A stretch of 18,196 nucleotides of DNA from Candidatus Flexifilum affinis (GTDB taxonomy: Bacteria > Chloroflexota > Anaerolineae > Aggregatilineales > Phototrophicaceae). Position numbers and translations under genes: made by a program. Location: assembly GCA_016713325.1 (NCBI GenBank), contig JADJPJ010000080.1:1-18196 (forward strand), written 5' to 3'. This document shows, piece by piece, positions 7,522 through 16,473 of this stretch. Under the pieces are notes generated by a model. It worked only from the letters and a program-made list of their open reading frames with translations, ran no database searches and was not told where the DNA came from. Position 1 is the stretch's first letter. Every line of letters begins with the position of its first letter.

Positions 7522-9551
7522 GCCTGAACCCTGCCACCGCAGTGAGCGAATTTCTGCCTGATTGCAGCCTCCCTCAGCACGTGCTGAACACGGGTATAAC
7601 GGCTGCCCTTGAGACGATCCGGAGCGTCAGTCCTGGGCGACAAGCTTTGAACGAAGCGATCCACGGGCATCACGACGTTTTCCGACACCAGGCGCCTGCC
7701 ATAGGTCTTGAGAATTCGTTTCGCCTCCTCGACACCACGAGAATCCGGGCGCGTCGAAAGCCCTTCGGGGTTCTGATAGTAGACGACATGCGGATCGTTT
7801 ATTTTGTAAAACACCTTGTGTGCGGAAAGGCAACGCATCCAGAATTCGTAGTCACCCGCCGACTTGTAGGACTCGTCGAAATATCCAAGTTCAAGATGCA
7901 AACTTTTCCTCCACATCGGAGCGTTGTGCGGAGAATTGAAGTCCATCATGTTCTGCGATGTGACGATGGGCAGGCTACTCTTGTAGCCGAAGCGGGTAAT
8001 CTCTTCGACGCTCAGACGCGGATCGAAGGTATACAAGAAATCCTGGTAGACCACGTCGACGAAAGGAAGATTATCAAGTACCGCGGCCTGCAGTTCCAGC
8101 GAGTCCGTCCTTCTCAGATCATCGAGATTCGTGTTGGTCAGATACTCCCCGCGCGCCAGCCTAACTCCGACGTTCCACGCATCATAGATGCCGATGCGGT
8201 GATTGATGCGCTGATAGACAATATTCTTGTGCCGTTCGCAGTAGCGCTCGATCACCGCCGACTCGTTCTCAGGCGAATCGGCATCGACGATCACCAGTTC
8301 GCAGTAATCGTGGAAGGCTGACTGGGAGGTAATATTGTCCATGAACTGCTCAATGAACTTCCCGCCCCGATAAAGACTGGCAATAGCGCTGACCAGCGGC
8401 ATTGGCTCGCGCTTGATGTGAAATCTGCTGTAGGACACCGGCTCCCTGGGAGGCGGTCGTGTCGCCGCCTCGAGTTCCTGCGCCCGCCTTTTCCAGTCGT
8501 CTACCGAAATGAACTGGCCAGTGCCCATCACATGACAGGACAATCCGTCGTGCGTTGCAGGCGATTGTCCTTCAGCTTGGAGGGCGAAGGCATCTGCATA
8601 GCCCTTGAATATGCTTTGCAGGACGGAGCCACGGTCAATGCGGCCGCAGGCCAGTTCGGTCGCCCAACTGTCGAGATACCTAGCACTGACGCCGGATCCC
8701 AGAATCGATTCGTAGGCCAGCTGGACAAACAACCCATGGCTCAACGAACTCAGACTGGCCTTTCGATGCTTTTCACCCTCAGGACACGCATCGGTCAGGC
8801 AGAAGAACTCGGCAAATTTTACGCCATTCCGGAAGTTGTTCTTCCAGATGTCGATTTCATCCGGATGCGGCGTTCGCCCAAGACACAACTGGTAGACGAA
8901 CATGACCACGTCGCGCATGGCGTCACGCTCGTTTGGAGATCTATCGCCCGGCTGGACGGTGACGAAGGCGAACGTGGACTTGCGGTATTTCTCGGCCTCC
9001 GAGCTGCCGTATATCAGGGTCAGGAAGTCGGCAAATTCCAAGTCGTCGTTGATCGTCTTCCGCCAGCTGTCGATTTCCTTCGGAGCTGGATTCCTTCCTA
9101 TACAAAGTCGATAGGCAAGAATGATTCCCCTACGAACCACATCGTCCTCATGGGACATTGGGTCTGCCAGGGAATCAGGAGACCCTACAGTCGAAGTGTG
9201 GGGTTGGCGCCATTCCGGTTGAAGGGCATTCAGCCGAGCCAGTAGCCAGTGCAGGTCCTTCAGCGCAGCCACGCTGTCGACCAGCGACGTGCTGCTCCAG
9301 AGCCGCCATGAACGATAGATGAACAGGCCGATCGACTTCACTGCATTCGATACCGACGGGTTTTTGAGCAGAGGCAACAGACTGCTGGCGTCTTGGTAGC
9401 TTTTGCCGGTTTCGAAGACCGACCGCAGAATATCGAGGCTGGGTTGAATATCCTCCGGACTGATTCGGGTCAAAACAGGCTCGATTTCCCGTCGGTGCGA
9501 TCGAATCTTTTGGGATGCGCTGTTGCTGTTCACGAGCAATTTTTCTTTCAT
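7518..9551 (-). CDS. GT2 glycosyltransferase with N-terminal DUF4214-like repeats
   Basis: Intact 677-residue protein. Residues 1-130 are helical and unassigned. Three related segments follow at about 138-193, 211-265 and 272-325. Each has the pattern (A/V)Y-x3-LG(R)-x-P-x-P-x-E-(I)-D-x-W, then FA-(D/E)-F, resembling DUF4214 (a domain seen on secreted and glycan-related proteins). Residues 384-620 are a GT-A family 2 domain: PLVSAIASLYRGGKFIEQFM, ELVIVDADSPEN (nucleotide-binding strand), NLDD at 475-478 (DXD-type metal site) and GDYEFW at 566-571 (catalytic base region). The last 50 residues are basic. The 4-nt overlap with the downstream GT4 indicates coupling. The gap to the upstream sulfotransferase is 66 nt and I see no strong Shine-Dalgarno before this ATG. 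Substrate unknown; the repeats may mediate assembly with other glycan enzymes. Confidence 0.88.
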   Translation of the reverse strand: MKEKLLVNSNSASQKIRSHRREIEPVLTRISPEDIQPSLDILRSVFETGKSYQDASSLLPLLKNPSVSNAVKSIGLFIYRSWRLWSSTSLVDSVAALKDLHWLLARLNALQPEWRQPHTSTVGSPDSLADPMSHEDDVVRRGIILAYRLCIGRNPAPKEIDSWRKTINDDLEFADFLTLIYGSSEAEKYRKSTFAFVTVQPGDRSPNERDAMRDVVMFVYQLCLGRTPHPDEIDIWKNNFRNGVKFAEFFCLTDACPEGEKHRKASLSSLSHGLFVQLAYESILGSGVSARYLDSWATELACGRIDRGSVLQSIFKGYADAFALQAEGQSPATHDGLSCHVMGTGQFISVDDWKRRAQELEAATRPPPREPVSYSRFHIKREPMPLVSAIASLYRGGKFIEQFMDNITSQSAFHDYCELVIVDADSPENESAVIERYCERHKNIVYQRINHRIGIYDAWNVGVRLARGEYLTNTNLDDLRRTDSLELQAAVLDNLPFVDVVYQDFLYTFDPRLSVEEITRFGYKSSLPIVTSQNMMDFNSPHNAPMWRKSLHLELGYFDESYKSAGDYEFWMRCLSAHKVFYKINDPHVVYYQNPEGLSTRPDSRGVEEAKRILKTYGRRLVSENVVMPVDRFVQSLSPRTDAPDRLKGSRYTRVQHVLREAAIRQKFAHCGGRVQA

Positions 9552-9617
9552 GTGTGAGAAATCGAAGGGCAGTTAACTAATGGCCGCAAAACTGCCGGCA
9601 AGTCCAGCCTGCCGTTC
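9552..9617 (-). other. Intergenic spacer before the GT2 gene
   Basis: This 66-nt gap is the only one of that size inside the intact core, where the other junctions overlap or are about 20 nt apart. I see no good ribosome binding site before the GT2 ATG, no clear -10/-35 pair and no hairpin with a T-run on the minus strand. The GT2 gene is probably still in the same transcript. Confidence 0.35.
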
Positions 9618-10574
9618 TCAAGGGAGTGGCTCGTAGCCCAGGCGATCAAGCAAAGATCGGTAGGGAAGCGAGGCTTTAGCGTCTTCGAGAAACCCGTCGT
9701 TGCATGATCGCCGCGCGCGGTGACTGATCGTCTTTCCCGATCGGCCGCTGTCCCCGGAAAACCTGAACACATCAAAGGTCTCGGCAAAAACTGGCGAATA
9801 GGGCAAGTGGAGAGCCGCGCACATTTGCTGCATCAACGTTTGCGGATCGCTGACGAAATCTTCGTAGCGGTAGATTGGCAGGCCCTGATGCGCATCGAGA
9901 AAGCGCGCATATCGCTGGCAGTATTCGTCAAAGGTGCAGGGGCTGAAGGTCTTCCATCCCAGTGTTTCGAGTGAAAGAAAGCTGTCGACAGGATTTCGTA
10001 CGGTAAGAATTGAATGCGTTGAGAAATGGTCAGCAATGACGTTCAGGAACGACGGTCGCCCGACGATGTCGATATCCACCAGGAAATGACTGTGGCTGTG
10101 ATCGCGGAGGAGAAGCCGCTTGCCTCTTGCAGCCAGGGACAGTCGGAGTGTTTCCAGGTTCTGCACAAACAGGTCGATGAGGAGGCTGTGCGATACCGTA
10201 TTGTCGCCTTGCCGTACCAGCGCCAGGAAGTCTGTCGGGGAGAAGTGTGGTTTTTCAGGATCGTACAACATGGTACTCAAGGGATCGACCTCGTTGAGGA
10301 CCATCACGTTGGGCATTGCCGCCAGACACTTGACGAGCAGCGTGCCACCGCTGCACGAAAGGTGGTGGATCGTTCTGATCGGCTCGGCCTCGCGCCGATC
10401 GACGTGTCGGCACAGGTCGATGCACTGCTCGAACAGCGCCGGCGGGATGGTTTTGGCGGACGAGGGTGATTCGCGCACCGTGTCGTGCCCTGCGAGAAGA
10501 AGCAAAGCATCATCCAGAATGTTGACCAGCGCCTGAAGTTCACCAGCAGGCGAGAGAGGGGCGGATTGCGTCAT
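9618..10574 (-). CDS. Sulfotransferase family protein
   Basis: Intact 318-residue protein with the layout of PAPS-dependent sulfotransferases, which move sulfate from PAPS to a hydroxyl or amine. The P-loop-like 5'-phosphosulfate site lies in TIHHLSCSGGTLLVKCLAAM (68-87), where SGGTLL takes the place of the usual SGTTLL/SGTTWL. The 3'-phosphate site is LTVRNPVDSFLSL (190-202), and RYEDFVSDP (236-244) is the typical late strand. The first 60 residues are a variable helical extension. The ATG overlaps the stop of the upstream coiled-coil gene as ATGA (10571-10574). In a polysaccharide operon the likely substrate is a sugar residue of the chain, but a lipid carrier or small glycan is possible. 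No PAPS-synthesis genes are present here. Fold assignment is good; the substrate is inference. Confidence 0.8.
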   Translation of the reverse strand: MTQSAPLSPAGELQALVNILDDALLLLAGHDTVRESPSSAKTIPPALFEQCIDLCRHVDRREAEPIRTIHHLSCSGGTLLVKCLAAMPNVMVLNEVDPLSTMLYDPEKPHFSPTDFLALVRQGDNTVSHSLLIDLFVQNLETLRLSLAARGKRLLLRDHSHSHFLVDIDIVGRPSFLNVIADHFSTHSILTVRNPVDSFLSLETLGWKTFSPCTFDEYCQRYARFLDAHQGLPIYRYEDFVSDPQTLMQQMCAALHLPYSPVFAETFDVFRFSGDSGRSGKTISHRARRSCNDGFLEDAKASLPYRSLLDRLGYEPLP

Positions 10575-12608
10575 CCTGGATTGGATATCGGTTTCACCAC
10601 CCCGCGCCTGCGCACCGGCTTGGCAGGCTGCATGTTCTCGGCGGGCAGAGCACCTGGGGCCGCTGTGTTGTTTGTGAGGTCATGGAAATACCGGGCGGCG
10701 AGACGCAGTTTCTCGTTGAGCTGAAGCATCAACTGGTGCTGCCGGTCCTGGATGGCAAGAGCATCCTGGTAGCGAATCTGCAGATCATCGAGGTCAGCCT
10801 GGCGCAAGCTCTGGAGTTTGGTGGCAAGATTGGCCGTCTGTCGCGCTTGCCGGACTTCTTCGGTTGACTGCACGAGGGCCGCGTTCAGCCTGTCGGCATC
10901 GTCCTGTAAATGTCGAATGCGGTCAGTGTGTTCGGCAACCAGCTGGATCTGTTGGTCGCGTTCCTGCGTCAGGGCCCCGATATACCCCAGACGTTCCCTG
11001 GATACGCGCGCATGCTCGTCATGCGACAGCGTGATCTCACTGAGCCGGACATCTCGCTGTTGAAGCTGTTGTGCCAGTTCGTCCCTTGCCTGGGTCAGCT
11101 GCTGGATTTGCGCCAGCCGTTCGTCGGCAGATTTGTGCAAGAGTTGCAGGCGGCTCTGTTGTTCGACCACATCCTGGGCCTGTTGATCATGCTCCTGCGT
11201 CAGAGTCTCGATCTGTGCCTTCCACTCTTCGGCGCTTCCCTGCAAGTGTAGAAGTTGCTCCTGCAGCTCGGAAACGCGCTGGACTTGATGGTCGCGCTGC
11301 TCCGTCAATGCGCCGATATGCGCCAAATGTTCATTGGCCAACCGCTCTTGCCGGGCGCGCTCGAGTTCCAGTGTGTTCAGCAAGACATCTCGCTGTTGCA
11401 CGACCAGGACGAACCTGTCCCTTTCCTGCGTCAGTTTCTGGATCTCGCACCTGTCGCTCTTCGACGGCCTCCTGGAAGCCCCGAAGTCGCTCCTCCTGCG
11501 CGGCAAGAACCTCGGCTTCCTGATCGCGTTCGCGCGTCAGCAGATTGATATTGGCCAAACGTTCATCGGCTAATCGCTTGTATCCATCACGTTCGAGCGC
11601 CAGAGTGTTCAGCAGAATATCTCGCTGTTGCACGATTTGCAGCAGCTCGTCCCGTTCCTCGGTGAGGGCCTGGATGTGTGCCGTCCGCTCTTCGACACTC
11701 TCCAGCAAATGCAGGATGCGCTCCTGCTTCTCGGCAAGGCTCTGTACTTTCTGATCACGTTCCAGCGTCAGTTGCTCAATATTCCCCAAACGTTCTTTCG
11801 ATACGCGCGCGTGCTCATCGTGCGCTCGGGTGATATTGCTCAGCAGAAGGTCATGCTGTTCCAGGAGTTGCTGCAGGTCATCCCGAGCTTGCGTCAGGAT
11901 TCTCATTTCGGCTTGCTGCTCGTTGCGGCTGCCGAGAAACAGTCCCTTCCAGTCCCGGACATAAAGGGCGCGCCCGAGTGCGGGCTGATTCTCCTCGTCA
12001 GATGCGACGCAGACATACCCTCTGGCTTCGAGATAGCGGTCGACTTCGGACTTTCTGGCGCCTTGCTCAGCCAGTTGCGCTTCGTCGAGAACGACTCTGG
12101 CGATGATGACGTCCCAAACCGCCATGCTGTCTTCCGCTCCCCGCAAGACCGACAGGGCCGGCAGGCAATCAATCACTGCATAGTTGATGAGCTGAATTTC
12201 CGCGCTGCCAGCAGACAACAGGGCGTCGAGCGTGGTGGTTTTCGTCTGGCGCACCTCTCTGGTTTTCAGGTTGCGCCAGAATCTGGACAGGCTCTCCGGT
12301 GGCAGAAGGCCGCTTTCACTGGGATTGGTCGCCAGGTAGAAATCCGCCTCGCCGTCGCGATCACTGAGCAATGCCGTATGCGAGGTCCACCCTGAACGGC
12401 CACTTATCGCGGCGGAGAGCCTTGTCGCGTGAGTTTCATTGGCCTCGACAAACACAGCCCCAGGAACAGCCCAATCGGCATAAAGAAGGGCTGCTCCGTC
12501 GACGTCCGCGCCGACATGCGCCAGGCCGTTGATCGGTACCAGGTGTCGCAGGCGATCCAGCCAATTTTCGAAAGAAGAAGTCATTTGTATTGGGAATTCA
12601 ATGGACAA
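10571..12608 (-). pseudogene. FkbM-like methyltransferase domain + long coiled coil, one frameshift
   Basis: One gene read in two frames. The first part has an FkbM-like fold at about residues 22-222: LAHVGADVDG (motif I position), VFVEANETH, TTTLDAL, VIDCLPALSVLRGAED (where FkbM enzymes usually have an IDVQG/IDIEG-type motif), then a final GRALYVRD strand. From residue 228 onward it is an uninterrupted coiled coil of about 400 residues. Near 11435-11450 one extra base (probably one G of CAGGTGC) shifts the frame, and the second frame then runs to the stop at 10571. I used the TTG at 12608, which has GAGG just upstream overlapping the previous stop; an ATG at 12584 is the alternative and lacks a good Shine-Dalgarno. 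The gene is coupled by ATGA to the sulfotransferase. The C-terminus after the coil is short, basic and proline-rich (KPVRRRGVV). Possible roles: capping methyltransferase with a ruler, or a scaffold. Confidence 0.75.
10868..11897 (-). repeat. 231-bp (77-residue) coiled-coil repeats, about 4.5 units
   Basis: The coil is built of 77-residue units starting LT-x-x-RD: 11897-11667, 11666-11435 (232 nt, holding the frameshift insertion), 11434-11204, a 35-residue half unit at 11203-11099, and 11098-10868. Each full unit splits into 42 + 35 residues, that is 6 + 5 heptads. Recurring landmarks are QRDxxL, DEHARVSxERLGxI, LTxERDQ and ER-x-A-x-IQ. Because 77 = 11 x 7, adding or removing whole units (or the half unit) keeps the heptad register. 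Confidence 0.85.
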
Positions 12609-12617
12609 CCAACTACC

Positions 12618-14888
12618 TCAGGGAGTCACTCGCAATTTCAGCGAACGTACGCGAATGGCGAGAGTGCGCTTGTCGTTCGAACCCCGCAGCATGGGCGACA
12701 TCAGCTTGGGAAACTCAAAGCGAAACTCCCAGACTGGATGCTGCGTTGCAGCATCGACCGAGAACTCACCAAAAACGATGACCTGATATCCTTCTCCATC
12801 GACTGCGGTCGGGAACGGTGAACCGTTGAGGAAAACACTCGTGCCAGCAATGATGCCAGGGTCCATGGCGTCCACAACATCCATGTAGAATTCGTACCGT
12901 CCCGTGCGTAGCGAAGGCAGTCTGAGCGTACTCACCGAGGCAGGTCCCCCAGCGGCCGTCAAACTCCGCGTCGTACCAGTTTTCGCCCTCGATCTCGTCC
13001 CGGAAATCGATCACCACTTCGCTGGGTTGGTGTTTGCGCCAAAGCCGGTTGATCAAGCTCGTCGACGCTTCTTCGGCGGCTTTCCCGTTGGCTAGGGCCA
13101 TCTCGGAAAGGCTATGCTCCTGGTGGAGGTAGTGTTCGAGTTCCTCCTGAACCTGCTGCAACTGGAGCAGCAGCAGTTCGTTTTCCTGCGCCAGTGCAGC
13201 CTGCTCGGCTGAGGCGCTGGCTTGCGCATTCGCGATTCCCGCGTCCAGGGTGGCGACTTGCTCCTGCAGCCGGATGTCGGGCGGGCCCTTCGCATTCGGT
13301 CGTGCGGGGATCAGTTCGCGGCTTGTCGCTTACTCCGGCTTGAAGCGGACTCAGTCCCGCGGCTTGTCGCCTGCAGTCCGGGCCGCCACTGCGGTCTGCT
13401 TTTCCAGAACCATGGTCAGTTGCCTGAACAGCGGCCTGTCGTGCGGCTGCCAATCCCGTCTGCTCGTCGAGAGCCTTGGTCAGTTGTTCAATGGCGGTCT
13501 GACGTGTTGCTGCCAATCCGTTTTGCTCGTCGAGAGCCGCCGTCAGTTGTCCAATTGCAGTCTGACGCGCCGCTACCATTTGGGTCTGTTCGTCCAGTTC
13601 GACTGCAAGGCCCTGAACTTTGGTCTGATACCCTTTCATGAGTGTGGTCTGAGCCGCGAGATCTGCCGTCAGTTGCTGAATTCTCGACTGCTGCTCAGTG
13701 GCAAGGCGCGCTTGCTCCTCCTTCGAGGAGTTGCTGGATTCCGAGTTTTCGCTTTCCTGCACGACGCGGTACTCAAGTTCTTCCTGAACCTGACGCAACT
13801 GGAGCAGCAGGAGTTCGTTCTCCTGTATCAGTTCGGCCTGCCTTCTTGACGCAATGGCTCTTTCGTTGCCGCGATTTTCTTCGAGAGCCTTGAACTGGCG
13901 CAGCAGGCTCGCGTGCTCGTCCTTGAGGCTGTCGTACGCGCTCTGGACAGCAAGCATTTGGCTGTCTTGCGCCTGCAGCAGCGACGATAGTCTGGCCTGT
14001 CCGTCGCGCGCTTCCTTCAGCTGGAGAACGTGAGCCTGTAGCTCCGCAACAAGCCTGCTCTGCTCGTCCTCTAGCTTTTTGGCATAGTCCGAGCTGGCGA
14101 TCGCTTCGGTCTTGGTCCTGTCGATGCTGACCAAAAGCGCGGAGTACTCGTCGAGAGCACGGCGTTTCTCGGCATCCGAGCGCCGTGTCTCGCTGTCGGG
14201 AATGTCGGCAGCGCTATCGAGCTGACGGTAAAGCGAACAGGGATCTTCCTCATCTTCGATAAGCGCCCCGCGTGTGGTGATGATGGCGGACGTCCGACCC
14301 CTATCGAGCAGAACTCCGGAGCAAGGTGGATCAGTTCCATGCCGAAGGAACCCATGGCTTTGTCGATAAGCACGTTCGCGTCGGAAATAATCGCTGAGAC
14401 ATTGACCAGCAGACTGCGCTCAGGATTGCGGTTGTAGAAGCGCAGTAGCTCCGTATGGTAGGCCATCCAGCCAGCCAGAACCGACGGGAATGTTATCCGG
14501 GGTCGGGTTGTCGCCGAGCGCTTTCGCAAGCACGAGTTCCGGTGCCGAGAATACCAGTACAAAGCGGACGCGCGGGTCCAGGTCCTTCCAGAAATTCAGT
14601 AGCCATACGCTTCGGCTATCCGCCCATCCCCAGTTTTCCTCCTCGCCATTGCTGGCAAAAAGCGCAACGCCGATATCACGCGATGCATTTTCCGGGCCAA
14701 TCAGCATACTGGTACGAGATCCGGAAGAATCGAGCGTGCCCTCACTGAAAATCACTCCATGCAGATCTTCCGGTGAGACACAGTCGCCGCAGGACGGCTT
14801 CCAGGCATGCCAGGCCAGCCTGGATCAACGCCTCGTAAGCCAGTTGATATCCAGAATCGGGATGGCCGCATGTTACTAGAATTGGCAT
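12618..14888 (-). pseudogene. Sulfotransferase-like + coiled coil + beta-sandwich protein, broken
   Basis: Start ATG at 14888 with GGAG about 6 nt upstream, stop at 12618. Joined frames read as three parts. The N-terminal part has PILVTCGHPDSGYQLAYEAL (a nucleotide-loop-like opening), WGWADSRSVWLLNFW, RFVLVFSAPE, then SVLAGWMAYHTELLRFYNRN. This layout matches the sulfotransferase-like proteins of capsule loci ('WGW.D.R...L.FW', RFVxVxxxP). A coiled coil of about 300 residues follows, with five 21-residue repeats. ENELLLLQL-QVQEELE appears twice, near 13800 and 13150. The C-terminal beta-sandwich has SEVVIDFRDEIEGENWYDAE, VVDAMDPGIIAG, FEFPKLMSP and LAIRVRSLKL. Frame changes fall near 14815, 14485, 14300, 13420 and 12955, and two in-frame stops lie near 13350. 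Most are single-base gains. Not translatable as it stands; sulfotransferase activity would be inference. Confidence 0.7.
13366..13681 (-). repeat. 63-bp (21-residue) coiled-coil repeats, five units
   Basis: Five consecutive 21-residue units run from 13681 downwards (13681-13619, 13618-13556, 13555-13493, 13492-13430, 13429 to about 13366). The consensus is near (I/V)-x-QLT-x-x-LDEQTxLAAxRQTA. Twenty-one residues is three heptads, so the register is kept across units. The fifth unit contains the inserted G (CAGGCAACTG for CAGCAACTG) that breaks the frame. Confidence 0.8.
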
Positions 14889-14919
14889 TCTTATCTCCAG
14901 TTATAAAATGCTGATAAAG
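14889..14919 (-). promoter_or_regulatory. Ribosome binding site and spacer before the gene at 14888
   Basis: The minus strand reads CTGGAGATAAGAATG, placing GGAG about six bases before the ATG at 14888. This fixes the start of the sulfotransferase-like gene, whose first codons are otherwise separated from the rest by a frameshift. The 31-nt gap to the preceding GT4 stop shows no hairpin, so both probably shared a transcript. Confidence 0.6.
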
Positions 14920-16431
14920 TCACTGAGTAGGCTTTGGCATCTCAAATAACTGACTCCACTTGGGCAGGATGTTGGGTGAGGTGTATTTTTCAGCAACCTG
15001 CAGAGCCTCCGTTCGCAGGCGTTCCCGGACAGCGCCGCCATCTTGGGAAAAAGCACGTCGAATCACCATCGAAGCGTCTTCTGTCGAATATGGGCTGAAG
15101 TACTCCGAAGCGCCCCCGTAAATCTCCCGGTGTACGGGTATGTCCGAGGAAACGACGATGCCTCCGCTACGCATGGCTTCGACACCGGTATAGTCGAAGC
15201 CCTCGGCAACGCTGGGGCAAATGGTGGCGGCAGCATGTTTGTACAGCGCGCGCAGTTCGGCGGAAGGGACATTGCTCAGGTAAAAAAGATCGCCACGCTC
15301 AGCCCATGGCTTGAACGACTCAAGGATAGGCGCACTGTCCCAGCCTGCGCTGCCGACCACGACAAGCTTGAGGCGAGGCATGGAAAAGATTTGAGATGTT
15401 CCCACGCACTCAATAAAAGCATGTGATTCTTGCGTGGTTCCAGCGTGAAGGACCATCAGCAGATAATTGAAGTCCTCCCTCTGATTCCGCTTGTGGTCGG
15501 AGTCGAATGCCGTCGAGATTGGTCGGAAGGCATCCGCGCTACCCAGTCGATTGCAGATGATCTGGAAAACAAGCCCTTTGGGTGTTTGTTCGTCAAAGTA
15601 TTCCGGCGAAACAATATTGTGGATTACAGATGACCTGTGTTCCGCCCCAGGAAATGCTTTGAAGAGATCATTGAGTAGCCTCGGAGACACAGGAGAAAAC
15701 CCACGCGCCGCACTTGACGTTGTGTTGCAGCGGTGAAGTGGGAAGCCTGATGAAAGACTTTGTCATTGATGGTGTGAGGGCAATAGAATGGGAACGGCAT
15801 CATGATAGCGGACGATCATCTGCATACCGGGGAGACGCTTGCAGGGAATGGTGTCTGGGCGAGGAAGAAAATCAAGCCACTGGTATCCACCCGCACATAT
15901 CTGGGGTTGAAGAATACTTGACCCCAGCCAGCCTACTTGGTGAAGCAGCTTTCGCGGGGCTGTAAGGACACGATAACGTGCCGATGTCGCAGCTTCTTGT
16001 CTGCAGATTTGAGCACGTCTGGCTGCAGAAAACGTTCGCCAGATGAAATCTTCGAACAGGTCCAGGCTCGAACACGCCGGGAGTGAGCGGCACTCCAGTC
16101 AGCGCGCGGCTTAGCGCAGGAGGGACCTGGAAAAATGGTGATCAGCGGCATCAGCCAAGGTGTCAAGTATATTGCTATAGGGCTTTTTCGTAAAGCGAAA
16201 CGATTACCCTTGAGAGTCGATTGATGCGGCAGAGCAGACAATGTCTTCCCCTTCAGGAGAGACCGCCGACCTCAGCTTTACTTTCCTCCATGCTGGATGG
16301 AGGCCCTCAATTTCCACGCAACCATCCATCGTTCGCAAGCCGCGAAAAGCAGGCGCGCTTCCTGTGGAAGTCCTGGGGAGCGTAGCCGTAAGGTACAGGC
16401 TTGAGGTCCAGCGGTATCTTTGTTCTAGCAA
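14920..16431 (-). pseudogene. Family 4 glycosyltransferase, frameshifted
   Basis: The C-terminal half is open for 256 codons (15690-14920). It carries SVIHNIVSPEYF, LKLVVVGSAGW and the EX7E donor motif in VAEGFDYTGVEAMRSGG. Upstream, scattered frames restore the rest of a GT4: GWGQVFFNPRYV, then FFLAQTPFP, RYHDAVPILLPHTINDKVFH (one inserted T), SHFTA, GAWVFSCVSEA and FPGAEHRS. Before that, a 75-codon frame at 16431-16204 may be the N-terminus, but I do not recognise it. A compensated pair of indels hides inside the apparently open C-terminal frame. Reading the shifted frame near 15450-15390 restores TLEPRKNHMLLLSAWEHL, the conserved GT4 segment. The gene lies between kpsT (43 nt) and the sulfotransferase-like gene (31 nt). 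Product would be a chain-building glycosyltransferase; donor unknown. Confidence 0.65.
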
Positions 16432-16473
16432 ACTTGTTTTTCATACCGCAGGCATACGCTCGGTCTACTGTTG

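Noticed and set aside
7542..8321. 259-codon open frame on the plus strand
   Set aside because: It is antisense to the GT2 catalytic domain, whose conserved motifs fix the minus strand as coding. The composition is that of a reverse-strand shadow.
8418..9245. 275-codon open frame on the plus strand
   Set aside because: It is the antisense shadow of the DUF4214-like repeats of the GT2 gene and carries no motif of its own.
11628..12395. 255-codon open frame on the plus strand, leucine-rich
   Set aside because: Antisense of the FkbM-like and coiled-coil gene; the periodic look is inherited from the 231-bp repeats.
10868..13681. Regular DNA repeats considered as a CRISPR array
   Set aside because: The 231-bp and 63-bp repeats are contiguous, degenerate and encode heptad coils. 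There are no short identical repeats with unique spacers.
16130..16180. TTGACA on the minus strand near AT-rich sequence, considered as a promoter for the GT4
   Set aside because: No -10 box is found at 16-18 nt, and the position is inside the coding region rebuilt for the GT4 N-terminus.
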